From NCBI GenBank assembly GCA_964369845.1, contig CAYJFJ010000002.1, positions 1 through 64,000 on the forward strand: a DNA stretch of 64,000 nt. The letters run 5' to 3'. The position numbers and the translations under genes were made by a program. The notes under the pieces were generated by a model that searched no databases, had not been told where the DNA came from, and saw only the letters and a list, made by a program, of their open reading frames with translations. Shown piece by piece: positions 51,739 to 60,022 of the stretch. The stretch comes from CAKOSP01 sp964369845 (lineage in GTDB: Bacteria > Bacillota_I > Bacilli_A > RF39 > UBA660). How positions within the stretch are numbered: the stretch's first letter is position 1; the number at the start of each line of letters is the position of its first letter.

Positions 51739-53184
51739 AAATATTTCATTTATTTTATTTTGTGTATAATTTGTAAATGCATTATCTTGCCAAATTTTTT
51801 TCATTTCTTCATTTAATATTTCACTACTTTTTTCTTCAACAGTTTCAATACTCACTAAATCATTATTTTTAAGTGTGTAATTAAGCGGAACTGGTTTAGC
51901 ATTTACAAAAGCTTCTATCATCGAGTCTCCTACGTTTGTATTTATTTTATATGCATAATCAATGGGAGTTGATCCTTTTGGAAGCTCTATAATATCTCCT
52001 TTTGGAGAGTATACATATACCTTACTTGAAAAAAGTTCGTTTTTAACTTGTTCTACAAAGTCCGCATCATGCTCTAACATATCATTCATTTCTGCAAGTG
52101 AGCTGAAAAATTGATATTTATTTCTTAAATCATTTTGCATAAATTTTCTTGCTTCTAGTTTATTGATATCCCAGTAAGAACATAAACCAAAATCTGCAAT
52201 ACTGTCCATTTCATAAGTTCTAATTTGTATTTGTATTAACTTATCATACGATATAAATACACTTGTATGAATTGATTGATACATATTTGTTTTAGGATTA
52301 CTTATATAATCTTTAAACTTATGATTTATCGCCTTGAACTCTTCATGGATTAGACCTAATATTTTATAGCAATCATTTTTTTCATTTACTAATATTTTAA
52401 TTGCAAATAATTCATTAGCTTTAGATATTTTATCTCCTTCTTGACTACGCTTAAACATTTCATAGACACTTTTTTCTTCAAGAGAAACTTTAAATTCTAC
52501 ATTGCTAGTTATTAATTTATTATTTATTTTATTAATAGTATCACTTATTAATGTCTTGTTTCTATCTTCTATTATCTTTGACATTTTTTTATATTTATCA
52601 TAAATTTCCTCTTCTAAATACATAAAAGATAAATTTTCTAGTTCTGTTTTCAATTTGTAAGCTCCAATATAAAAAGCAAGTGGTACAAATATTTCCATTG
52701 TTTCTAAAGATTTTTCTATTTGTTTTTCTCTACTTTTAAACTGAAGAGTTCTTTGATTATGTACTCTATCTGCTAGCTTTATTATTATAATTCTTACATC
52801 ATCTATTAAGCTTATTAATATTTTTCTTGTGTTAGCTAAATCATTTTCTTCTTTAGTAGGAAGTTTTAATTTAGAAATTTTTGTAACGCCTTCAACTAAG
52901 TTAGCTATATCTTCATTAAAATCCTCTATAATTTCTTCTTTAGTTACGTCACAGTCTTCAAGTGTATCATGTAAAAGTGCTGCACATATTGTATCAGTAT
53001 CTGCGTGCATTTGAGCTAGTATAAAAGCAACTTCAAGTGGATGAGTAATATATGCATCTCCACTTTGTCTTACTTGTCCTTTATGTAAGTTTTCTGCAAA
53101 GTTATACGCTTTTTCTATTATAATTTTATCTTCTTTATTATAATTACCTACTATTTTTATCAAGTTACTTAAATTTTTTTCCAT
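51730..53184 (-). CDS. rel: RelA/SpoT-type (p)ppGpp enzyme, hydrolase intact, synthetase degenerate
   Basis: 484 residues from the ATG at 53184, nine bases after AAGGAAG; a TTG at 53193 lies too close to that site. HD hydrolase domain complete: R39, H48, H72-D73, E76-D77 (LLHDTLED), N143 (LADRVHN). The synthetase region keeps FKDYISNPKTNMYQSIHT, but the ATP loop Arg of R-x-K-x2-YS is Glu (236), the metal Asp of YDL is Glu (258) and the catalytic Glu of EVQIRT is Gln (318). TGS domain present; no ACT domain, against the 730-residue full-length Rel. Likely mainly degrades (p)ppGpp. Confidence 0.92.
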   Translation of the reverse strand: MEKNLSNLIKIVGNYNKEDKIIIEKAYNFAENLHKGQVRQSGDAYITHPLEVAFILAQMHADTDTICAALLHDTLEDCDVTKEEIIEDFNEDIANLVEGVTKISKLKLPTKEENDLANTRKILISLIDDVRIIIIKLADRVHNQRTLQFKSREKQIEKSLETMEIFVPLAFYIGAYKLKTELENLSFMYLEEEIYDKYKKMSKIIEDRNKTLISDTINKINNKLITSNVEFKVSLEEKSVYEMFKRSQEGDKISKANELFAIKILVNEKNDCYKILGLIHEEFKAINHKFKDYISNPKTNMYQSIHTSVFISYDKLIQIQIRTYEMDSIADFGLCSYWDINKLEARKFMQNDLRNKYQFFSSLAEMNDMLEHDADFVEQVKNELFSSKVYVYSPKGDIIELPKGSTPIDYAYKINTNVGDSMIEAFVNAKPVPLNYTLKNNDLVSIETVEEKSSEILNEEMKKIWQDNAFTNYTQNKINEIFKD

Positions 53185-53211
53185 AGTTATCAACTTCCTT
53201 AAATTTAATTA

Positions 53212-53241
53212 AATATAACACTAATGTACATTAATTGTCAA
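53212..53241 (-). promoter_or_regulatory. Promoter of rel with palindrome in the spacer
   Basis: Minus strand: -35 TTGACA (53236-53241), 18-base spacer, extended -10 TGTTATATT with TATATT at 53212-53217. The spacer holds the 12-bp palindrome TAATGTACATTA (53222-53233), a good repressor site. Confidence 0.7.
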
Positions 53242-53269
53242 TTTTTAAAATAAATTTTATTTATGATTT

Positions 53270-53292
53270 TTTTTTGGTATAATAACTATATG
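53270..53292 (+). promoter_or_regulatory. Promoter of the lysozyme gene (leaderless layout)
   Basis: Extended -10 TGGTATAAT with TATAAT at 53278-53283; the ATG at 53290 is 7 bases after it, where transcription should start, and no Shine-Dalgarno is present. Confidence 0.6.
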
Positions 53293-54474
53293 AAGAAATT
53301 GTTTATTTTATTATTAACCATAGTGTTAATATCCATACCACTTACTACAATTGTGTATTTGAATTTTGAAAAAGAAACTCCAGTCAGTAATGATTATTTT
53401 ACTCAAGAAGATAATTTAATATTTACTTATTATCAAGAAATTTATTTAAAAGATTATATTTCTTTGAATGACTCTTATTTAATTGATGAAAAAATATTAA
53501 TTGATACTTCCAAACTTGGTGAAAGTATATTTGAATTTAATTATATTTACGAGGACAAAGAATATATCGGTCAGTTTAAATACTTTGTTATTGATGATAC
53601 TGCTCCGCTTGTAATAAACTCTACTAATTATACTATTGAGAAAGGTAGTGAATTTTCTTATCAAAATATATTTTGCGCAGATAACTATGATAAAAGACCA
53701 ATATGTGAAGTAACTGGTACATATGATATTAATACTCCTGGAGTTTATAATTTAACATTTGTAGCTACTGATTCAAGTAATAATGTTACTGAAAAAAATA
53801 TTACTTTAACTGTTAAAGAAGAAATCATACCTAGCACTTCTACTTATGAACCTACTCCTATTTATATCGAAGATATTATTGAAAAACATAAAACTGAGTC
53901 AACAAAGATCGGTGTTGATGTTTCTAAATGGCAAGAAGAAATTGACTGGGAAATGCTAAAGGATTCTGGTGTTGAATTTGCTATCATCCGAATTGGGTAT
54001 GGCTGGGAAGAAAATAAATTAGATGAGTATTTTTGGACTCACTTTAACGGAGCAAAAAATGCTGGTCTTGATGTTGGAGTTTACTTTTATAGTTATGCTG
54101 ATAGTGTTGATGAAGCCATTATGCAAGCAAACTGGGTTGTTGATACTTTAGATGGAGCTAAACTTGATTTACCAATTTCTTATGACTGGGAAGAATGGAG
54201 TAAATTTAATACTTATAATATAAGCTTAACTGAACTTAATTTAATGGCTGCATCTTTCATCGATACCGTTGAAAAGCATGGTTATATTGGTATGAATTAT
54301 GGTAGCGCATCATATCTTAAAAATATTTGGACTCTTAATGATAATCTTACTTGGCTTGCTCATTATACTAGCCAAACAAATTATGAAAATGACTATTATA
54401 TTTGGCAATTAACCCACTATGGAAAAGTTCCAGGATATGATGGCTTCATTGATTTAAATGTACTTTATGAATAA
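53290..54474 (+). CDS. GH25 lysozyme with Ig-like domain
   Basis: 394 residues from ATG at 53290; an upstream frame to 53263 would start inside the promoter. N-terminal membrane anchor or signal (FILLLTIVLISIPLTTIVYL), Ig-like/DUF5011 domain (APLVINSTNYTIEKGS, then NVTEKNITLTV), and a C-terminal GH25 N-acetylmuramidase (GVDVSKWQ with its catalytic Asp; YDWEEW with Asp-x-Glu; FAIIRIGYG). Cleaves peptidoglycan between MurNAc and GlcNAc. One of three plus-strand genes, divergent from rel. Confidence 0.94.
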   Translation: MKKLFILLLTIVLISIPLTTIVYLNFEKETPVSNDYFTQEDNLIFTYYQEIYLKDYISLNDSYLIDEKILIDTSKLGESIFEFNYIYEDKEYIGQFKYFVIDDTAPLVINSTNYTIEKGSEFSYQNIFCADNYDKRPICEVTGTYDINTPGVYNLTFVATDSSNNVTEKNITLTVKEEIIPSTSTYEPTPIYIEDIIEKHKTESTKIGVDVSKWQEEIDWEMLKDSGVEFAIIRIGYGWEENKLDEYFWTHFNGAKNAGLDVGVYFYSYADSVDEAIMQANWVVDTLDGAKLDLPISYDWEEWSKFNTYNISLTELNLMAASFIDTVEKHGYIGMNYGSASYLKNIWTLNDNLTWLAHYTSQTNYENDYYIWQLTHYGKVPGYDGFIDLNVLYE

Positions 54475-54486
54475 AGTACTTTTTAT
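54460..54486 (+). terminator. Terminator after the GH25 gene
   Basis: GTACTTTAT-GA-ATAAAGTAC followed by TTTTTATTT. The stop codon lies inside the stem. Confidence 0.85.
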
Positions 54487-54893
54487 TTGATTATATATTT
54501 ATTTTCTAATAAATATTTTTTTATTTTGGGATACAATGGTTTAAAAGAATCAAAGTTGTAATACTTTATTAATTCATCTAGTGTTACATATTTATATTCT
54601 AGTATTTCTGATGGCTGCACTATTATATCTGTCGTAAGTTGTTTAAATATATAATATATTACTTCTTTATCTATTTTTTTATCTATTATATAGTTTTCTT
54701 TAAATACTTTTTCATCTAATAAGCTTACTTCTAAATTAGTTTCCTCCTTTATTTCTCTATAAGCAGTTTCTAAATCTGTTTCCCCTTTTTCTTTATGACC
54801 TTTTGGAAAGCTATAACACTCATTTCTTTGTTTTACTATTAATATTTTATTATCGTGGATTATAATTCCTCCACAAGATACTTCTTTTTTCAT
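54483..54893 (-). CDS. Nudix hydrolase (136 aa)
   Basis: 136 residues with a full Nudix box GHKEKGETDLETAYREIKEE, ending ETNL. Close to the diadenosine tetraphosphate/ADP-ribose group by the front SCGGIIIHDNKILIVKQ. Overlaps the Gre-like gene by four bases and shares an operon with HelD. It could clean a nucleotide product or an RNA cap; inference. Confidence 0.9.
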   Translation of the reverse strand: MKKEVSCGGIIIHDNKILIVKQRNECYSFPKGHKEKGETDLETAYREIKEETNLEVSLLDEKVFKENYIIDKKIDKEVIYYIFKQLTTDIIVQPSEILEYKYVTLDELIKYYNFDSFKPLYPKIKKYLLENKYIIK

Positions 54894-55375
54894 TTATTTA
54901 ACCTTTCTAAAATTTTATATTTTATTTCTTTATTATTTACAAAATAACTACCTTCATAACCTATTTTTTTGTGATATATATTTTTTCCGAGCTCACTATT
55001 TAAAGTTATTTCTTCTTCTGTTTCACTAATATATTTACCTGTAAGTTTTATAACAATTGTCTCTTGATCATTTTCACTAAAAATAAGTAATATTTTTATA
55101 AAATCATTTATGTTAACAACACTTTTTTTATACTCATCAGTTATTAAAACTATATCTTTTTTTAAATTATTTATTTTTTTTAATTCATCTAAATATATTC
55201 TTTCTTGCCTCGCTGCATCTTCTGCTGCAAAATTATCATGCCATCCATCTCCAGGTGCATCTTGCATTGCATCAGCTTTAATTTTATTATTCAAATTTAT
55301 TTTTTCATAAATTTTTAATTTAATATCTTCAAACTGTTTTATTCCATAGCTATCTAGCAGTATTTTTTCAGTCAT
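54890..55375 (-). CDS. GreA/GreB-like transcription factor
   Basis: 161 residues. The N-terminal part matches the Gre coiled coil: MTEKILLDSYGIKQFEDIK, then DGWHDNFAAEDAARQE (Gre proteins have D-x2-E-N-x-E-Y around this tip), followed by a linker and a C-terminal beta barrel with ITLNSELGKNIYHKKIGYEG. Acidic tip residues D and E are partly retained. Expected to enter the RNA polymerase secondary channel. It sits between a Nudix gene and HelD and overlaps HelD by 8 bases, so joint action on stalled polymerase is likely. Confidence 0.82.
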   Translation of the reverse strand: MTEKILLDSYGIKQFEDIKLKIYEKINLNNKIKADAMQDAPGDGWHDNFAAEDAARQERIYLDELKKINNLKKDIVLITDEYKKSVVNINDFIKILLIFSENDQETIVIKLTGKYISETEEEITLNSELGKNIYHKKIGYEGSYFVNNKEIKYKILERLNK

Positions 55376-57455
55376 TTTTAACCTCTAAAAAGGATGCTAC
55401 ATTATCTTTATATAATATATCTAAATTATGATGTGCTCTTGTCATAGCTACATATAAAAGTAATAAATCTATTTTACTTTCTTCTTTGTACTTTGATAAA
55501 TCAGAAATTATTACGCTGTCAAATTCTAACCCTTTTGATAAATAACTTGGTATTATCAAAATATTTTCATTGTATTCATTTTGTAAATCTGTTACCACTT
55601 TTGCATCTACTTCACTTTCTTTTAGTAACTCATAAATGCTTATACTTTCCTTTTCGTCTTTAGTTATTATGGCTATTGTTTTGTGTTTTTTTTCTAAGTT
55701 ATTTTTTACTAAAGTTATAAGATTTTCTTTCAAGTTATTTATTTTTATATACTTAACTTCATCTCCATGCCTTATTACTGGCTGTGCTTCATATAACTTT
55801 AAATATCTTGTTATTTTATTTGCTTCTAACATGATTTCTTTTGTTGTACGATAACTTTTCTGTAATTTTTTTAAATCACAGTTTTCAAACACGTTATTTA
55901 AAATATATTCCCAGTTTTCAATAGATTTATAACTATATATGCCTTGTGATAAATCCCCAAAAATACTAAACGTACTTTTTGACAATGTCTTTTTAAGTGC
56001 ATAAAAACTAAAGTCACCATAATCTTGTGCCTCATCGACAACAGTATGTTTATATTTTTCATAATTTCCTGAACCAAAAAGTTTATAATTAAAATATAAA
56101 AGCGCTGGTAAATCTTCTGCTTCTACTTCTTTTTTCTTCAAATGTTTAATTATACTTTTCACTTCTTCTGTTTCATATGTCTTTTCTAAAAAATCAATAT
56201 ATAACTTCAAAATCTTTTGATTTGCACCTTTGTAATACTTCTTTATATGCATCACTACTTTTGTTTTCAATTCTTTTTCTACTAGAAGTAACTCTTGCTT
56301 AGTTTTCTCATTTTCTTCTTTTAAATAAAAATTATTTCTTATCTCCATTAATATTCTTATTTGATTATCATTAATATACTTTATAGTTCTTGCTATAACT
56401 TTTTCTATTTTTTTACTATAAATGTCTTGATCATTTACTTCATTATAAATATTTATCATTTTTTGTTTTGAAATTATTTGATAACCTTTAATTTCTAAAT
56501 TTCCTTTTGGAAGTAAATCTTCTTTAAATTTATCAATATATTTATCTATATCTATTTTATATTTCATTGAATTTCGATAAAAATTAAAGTTGTTAATATT
56601 AAATTCACTAATATATTTACTTAAGTTTTTTTCATCACTTAATAAAATCAATTTTTCATCTAGCAAATCTTTAACTAAATCAAAGTATGTTAATTGTTTT
56701 ACTTCAGGAGAATCTAAATCAGGTAAAATATTTGATATGTAGTTAACAAAAAAATTATTTGGACCAATAACTAAGTATTCATCTGGTTTTATTTTTTCAA
56801 TATTATTATAAATTAAATATGCTACCCTATGAAGTGCTACAGTTGTTTTTCCTGATCCTGCTACTCCTTGCACAACTATATTTTTATTGATGCTTTGCCT
56901 TATAATTTCATTTTGCTCTGCTTGTATTGTAGAAACTATATTTTTAAGTCTGTTATCAGCATTTGTATTTAGATACGGCTTTAACATTTCATCATTTGCA
57001 ACTGTATCTATATCTTGATAATTTTTTAAATTTCCTTCTTCAATTTCAAATTGTCTTTTTAATTTTAAGTTACCCTTTATAACTCCTGATGGTGCTTCGT
57101 ATGATGAATCTCCTACATTTGAATCATAATAAACTGCTGCAATTGGAGCTCTCCAATCTACTGTAATTATTTTGTTTTCATCATTTGATACTCCGACTTT
57201 TCCTATATAACATATTTCTTTTTTTCCATCTTCGGCTACGAAATCTATTCTTGCAAAATATGGTTTTTCTAAATTATTAGTCATTAGTTTCAGTTTATGA
57301 TTAGCTCTATATAATAAATCTGCTAACTGAAAAGGATTGTCTTTAATCATACTTGGTAAATTATCAATTCTTTTTTTTGTATGATTTAGCATCTGTCTAA
57401 ATTCTGTTTTCGTATTATTTAAATGTAATACTTCTTCTTCAAAGTTTTTTTTCAC
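55368..57455 (-). CDS. helD: RNA-polymerase recycling ATPase HelD
   Basis: 695 residues, UvrD-like SF1 motor of the HelD branch. The N-terminal coiled coil (about 1-60) is followed by DFVAEDGKKEICYIGKVG and VDWRAPIAAVYYDS, typical HelD text. Walker A GVAGSGKTT (197-205), DEAQDYG, and motifs SYRTTKEIM and TRAHHNLDIL. It removes stalled or inactive RNA polymerase from nucleic acid in Firmicutes. GTG start at 57455 with GGAGGTG upstream. First gene of an operon with Gre-like and Nudix genes. Confidence 0.93.
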   Translation of the reverse strand: MKKNFEEEVLHLNNTKTEFRQMLNHTKKRIDNLPSMIKDNPFQLADLLYRANHKLKLMTNNLEKPYFARIDFVAEDGKKEICYIGKVGVSNDENKIITVDWRAPIAAVYYDSNVGDSSYEAPSGVIKGNLKLKRQFEIEEGNLKNYQDIDTVANDEMLKPYLNTNADNRLKNIVSTIQAEQNEIIRQSINKNIVVQGVAGSGKTTVALHRVAYLIYNNIEKIKPDEYLVIGPNNFFVNYISNILPDLDSPEVKQLTYFDLVKDLLDEKLILLSDEKNLSKYISEFNINNFNFYRNSMKYKIDIDKYIDKFKEDLLPKGNLEIKGYQIISKQKMINIYNEVNDQDIYSKKIEKVIARTIKYINDNQIRILMEIRNNFYLKEENEKTKQELLLVEKELKTKVVMHIKKYYKGANQKILKLYIDFLEKTYETEEVKSIIKHLKKKEVEAEDLPALLYFNYKLFGSGNYEKYKHTVVDEAQDYGDFSFYALKKTLSKSTFSIFGDLSQGIYSYKSIENWEYILNNVFENCDLKKLQKSYRTTKEIMLEANKITRYLKLYEAQPVIRHGDEVKYIKINNLKENLITLVKNNLEKKHKTIAIITKDEKESISIYELLKESEVDAKVVTDLQNEYNENILIIPSYLSKGLEFDSVIISDLSKYKEESKIDLLLLYVAMTRAHHNLDILYKDNVASFLEVKND

Positions 57456-57555
57456 TATAAAACACCTCCAATAAAAACTTTATAGAGATCTTTTTAGCCT
57501 AAGTAAAAAATCAGCTAGTTAAATAATATCATAGCTTTTTATGAATAACAATACT

Positions 57556-57590
57556 TTTACAAAAAAAAATTAAAGCTAATCTACTTTAAT
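57556..57590 (-). terminator. Terminator after the MazG-like gene
   Basis: Minus strand ATTAAAG-TAGATTAG-CTTTAAT followed by a T run; the stop codon lies in the loop. Confidence 0.8.
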
Positions 57591-57875
57591 TTTCACTCCA
57601 TTTACTTCTTTGTAAGTTCTGTTTTCATTTATTTTCAACTTTTCATTTATTGCTTTTTCTAAATCAATATTTAAATATTCACATATACCTAACATATATA
57701 GTGCAACATCTGCAAATTCTGATGGCAAATCTTCCTTATTTTTTCTGTAAGCGTCGTACGCTTCACCAACTTCACCATATAACAAACAAAATTCTTTTTC
57801 TATATTTCCTAAACTAAAACCTTTGTTTTTTTTGTTTTCTATAACTTTTTTTCCTACTAAATTTAAATCTATCAT
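57576..57875 (-). CDS. MazG-like nucleotide pyrophosphohydrolase
   Basis: 99 residues with the all-alpha MazG/NTP-PPase pattern: FCLLYGEVGEAYDAY (E-x2-E), then EFADVALYMLGICEYL (E-x2-D) for the metal. It hydrolyses noncanonical or excess NTPs. Overlaps trpS by four bases, hence translationally coupled with it. Cytosolic. Confidence 0.86.
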   Translation of the reverse strand: MIDLNLVGKKVIENKKNKGFSLGNIEKEFCLLYGEVGEAYDAYRKNKEDLPSEFADVALYMLGICEYLNIDLEKAINEKLKINENRTYKEVNGVKIKVD

Positions 57876-58852
57876 CTACTAAGCCCCATTCTTTCTTTCA
57901 TTAATTCATATTTAGCTTTTGCAATTTTTCTAGTTTCTTCTTTTCCTTTATCAAGTATTTTATTTAAAGCATCACTTTCTATGTAGTGTTTATATTTTTC
58001 TTGAATTTCTGATAATTCATTTACAACAATATCAGCGACATATTTTTTAAAGTCTCCATAACCTTTTCCTGCAAATTCGTTTTCTACTTCTTCTATCTTT
58101 TTATCAGTTAAAGATACCACTATATTTATTAGGTTTGATATACCAGGCTTATTTTCCATATCAAATTTAACTATAGATTCACTATCAGTAGTTGCACTCA
58201 TTATTTTCTTTCTAGCAACTAATACATCATCTAGTATACTTATATAAGTTTTAGGATTATCACTTGATTTACTCATTTTTTTTGTAGGGTCTACTAAATC
58301 CATAATCTTAGTTCCACTTTTTGAAATTAAAACATCTGGCACTTTAAATGTATCTCCATATTTTTTATTAAATTTTTCTGCTGTGTTTCTTGCAAGTTCA
58401 ACATGCTGTTTTTGATCGATTCCAACTGGAACATAATCTACATCATATATTAAAATATCAGCTGCCATTAATACAGGATAAGTAAAAAGTCCTGCTGTAA
58501 ATGATACATTTTTAGCTGATTTATCTTTGAACTGTGTCATTCTTGATAATTCTCCGTATGGAGTACTGCACTCTAATAACCATGATACGTTAGTATGATA
58601 TTCATTATCTGATTGCATAAATATAACATTTCTATCTGGATTTATCCCGCATGCTAAGTATAGTGCTGCTAACTCTTTAATTTTTTTTGTTAAACTTTCA
58701 CTATCTTGCGGAACTGTTATTGCATGTAAATCTGCTATGAAAATTTTTGAATCATAATTTTCTTGAAGTTTAATCATTTGTTTAATTGATCCAATATAAT
58801 TACCTAGCGTTATAGTTCCTGATGGCTGAATTCCTGTTATAATTTTTTTCAT
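57872..58852 (-). CDS. trpS: Tryptophanyl-tRNA synthetase
   Basis: Class I synthetase of 326 residues, typical size. HIGH-like motif in GIQPSGTITLGNYIGS, KMSKS in DPTKKMSKSSDNPKT, GIDQKQHVELARNTA. Charges tRNA-Trp. No T-box or other leader found upstream. Ends overlapping the MazG-like gene by four bases. TGG is used for Trp in this window, as expected with a standard code. Confidence 0.96.
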   Translation of the reverse strand: MKKIITGIQPSGTITLGNYIGSIKQMIKLQENYDSKIFIADLHAITVPQDSESLTKKIKELAALYLACGINPDRNVIFMQSDNEYHTNVSWLLECSTPYGELSRMTQFKDKSAKNVSFTAGLFTYPVLMAADILIYDVDYVPVGIDQKQHVELARNTAEKFNKKYGDTFKVPDVLISKSGTKIMDLVDPTKKMSKSSDNPKTYISILDDVLVARKKIMSATTDSESIVKFDMENKPGISNLINIVVSLTDKKIEEVENEFAGKGYGDFKKYVADIVVNELSEIQEKYKHYIESDALNKILDKGKEETRKIAKAKYELMKERMGLSR

Positions 58853-58923
58853 AGTATATCTCCCTTACATTTAATAAAAGTTTATCATAGTACTTACTTA
58901 CTGTCAAATAATCTTATATTATT

Positions 58924-58952
58924 CAATAAAAAAAGACGCTAATGCATCTTTA
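58924..58952 (-). terminator. Terminator after mraY
   Basis: Minus strand AGATGC-ATTA-GCGTCT followed by seven T; directly after the mraY stop. Confidence 0.85.
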
Positions 58953-59942
58953 TAACCATACTCCATAAGTAATTGCTATCATAGCAAGTATTAAACCTAC
59001 TACTAAAAACAATTTAATTATATCAGCTTCTTCCCACCCTATTTCTTCAAAGTGATGATGAAGTGGTGCTTTTTTAAATATCTTTTTATTGAATTTTCTT
59101 ATTGCTATTATTTGAATTAAACTCGATGCTGTTACTATTACAAATACTCCACCAATTAATAATAAAGAAAATTCGTGTTTAGTAATTATCGCTATAGTTG
59201 CAAGAGCTCCACCAAGTGCAAGAGAACCTAAATCTCCCATAAATACTTTTGCTGGATGTGAGTTAAATACTAAGAAGCCCATTAATGAACCTACTAGTAC
59301 GAAACAAAATATTGCTATCTCTTCATAACCTTCTAGCCATCCACAGTTCCATGCGATTATTCCGTAAGCTAAGAATGATATTAAAGATAATCCTCCAGCT
59401 AATCCATCTAGTCCATCTGTAATGTTTACTGCATTAGATGTGGCTAGCAACATTAATAAAATAAAAATACCAAATAACCAGTATAGTGGTAATGTTACAT
59501 TTATAAATGATATTGTAAGTACTGCTTCTCCTCCACCTTTTAAATATAAATAGAAGAAAACTAATGCTATTGCCATTTGAAATAAAAATTTAGTTACTAG
59601 AGGTAATCCATCATTATTTTTCTTATACACTTTTAAATAATCGTCTACAAAGCCTAAGGTTGCGTATGCTAAAAATACAAATATTAATATTCCTAAATTA
59701 TAACTAAAATCCATACTTCCTCTAAAATAAAGTATTGCTAGTGAAACTATAACAGGAATTATAAATATTAATCCTCCCATTGTAGGAGTTCCTTTTTTAC
59801 TTTGATGTCTTACATGTATTAAATCACTTACGAACTGACCAATATTCTTTTTTCTAAGTAATGGTATTAAAATTATACCGCATATGATTGATAATATAAA
59901 ACCGAGCATCATAGCCATAGCTGCTTTTGCAAGTATTAACAT
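58950..59942 (-). CDS. mraY: Phospho-MurNAc-pentapeptide-transferase
   Basis: Transfers phospho-MurNAc-pentapeptide to undecaprenyl phosphate, making lipid I. 330 residues, ten membrane helices. Motifs: GTPTMGG, FVDDYLKV (catalytic Asp pair), NAVNITDGLDGLAGG and KAPLHHHFE. Upstream of it is the class B PBP gene, the ancestral dcw order (PBP then mraY) with murE missing. ATG with AGAGGTGG upstream. Confidence 0.97.
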   Translation of the reverse strand: MLILAKAAMAMMLGFILSIICGIILIPLLRKKNIGQFVSDLIHVRHQSKKGTPTMGGLIFIIPVIVSLAILYFRGSMDFSYNLGILIFVFLAYATLGFVDDYLKVYKKNNDGLPLVTKFLFQMAIALVFFYLYLKGGGEAVLTISFINVTLPLYWLFGIFILLMLLATSNAVNITDGLDGLAGGLSLISFLAYGIIAWNCGWLEGYEEIAIFCFVLVGSLMGFLVFNSHPAKVFMGDLGSLALGGALATIAIITKHEFSLLLIGGVFVIVTASSLIQIIAIRKFNKKIFKKAPLHHHFEEIGWEEADIIKLFLVVGLILAMIAITYGVWL

Positions 59943-60022
59943 ACGCCACCTCTTTCAATAAATATTATACTATAAATTTAGTTAAAAAAGCATCTTATTT
60001 TATATATTTTACTAAATTTACA

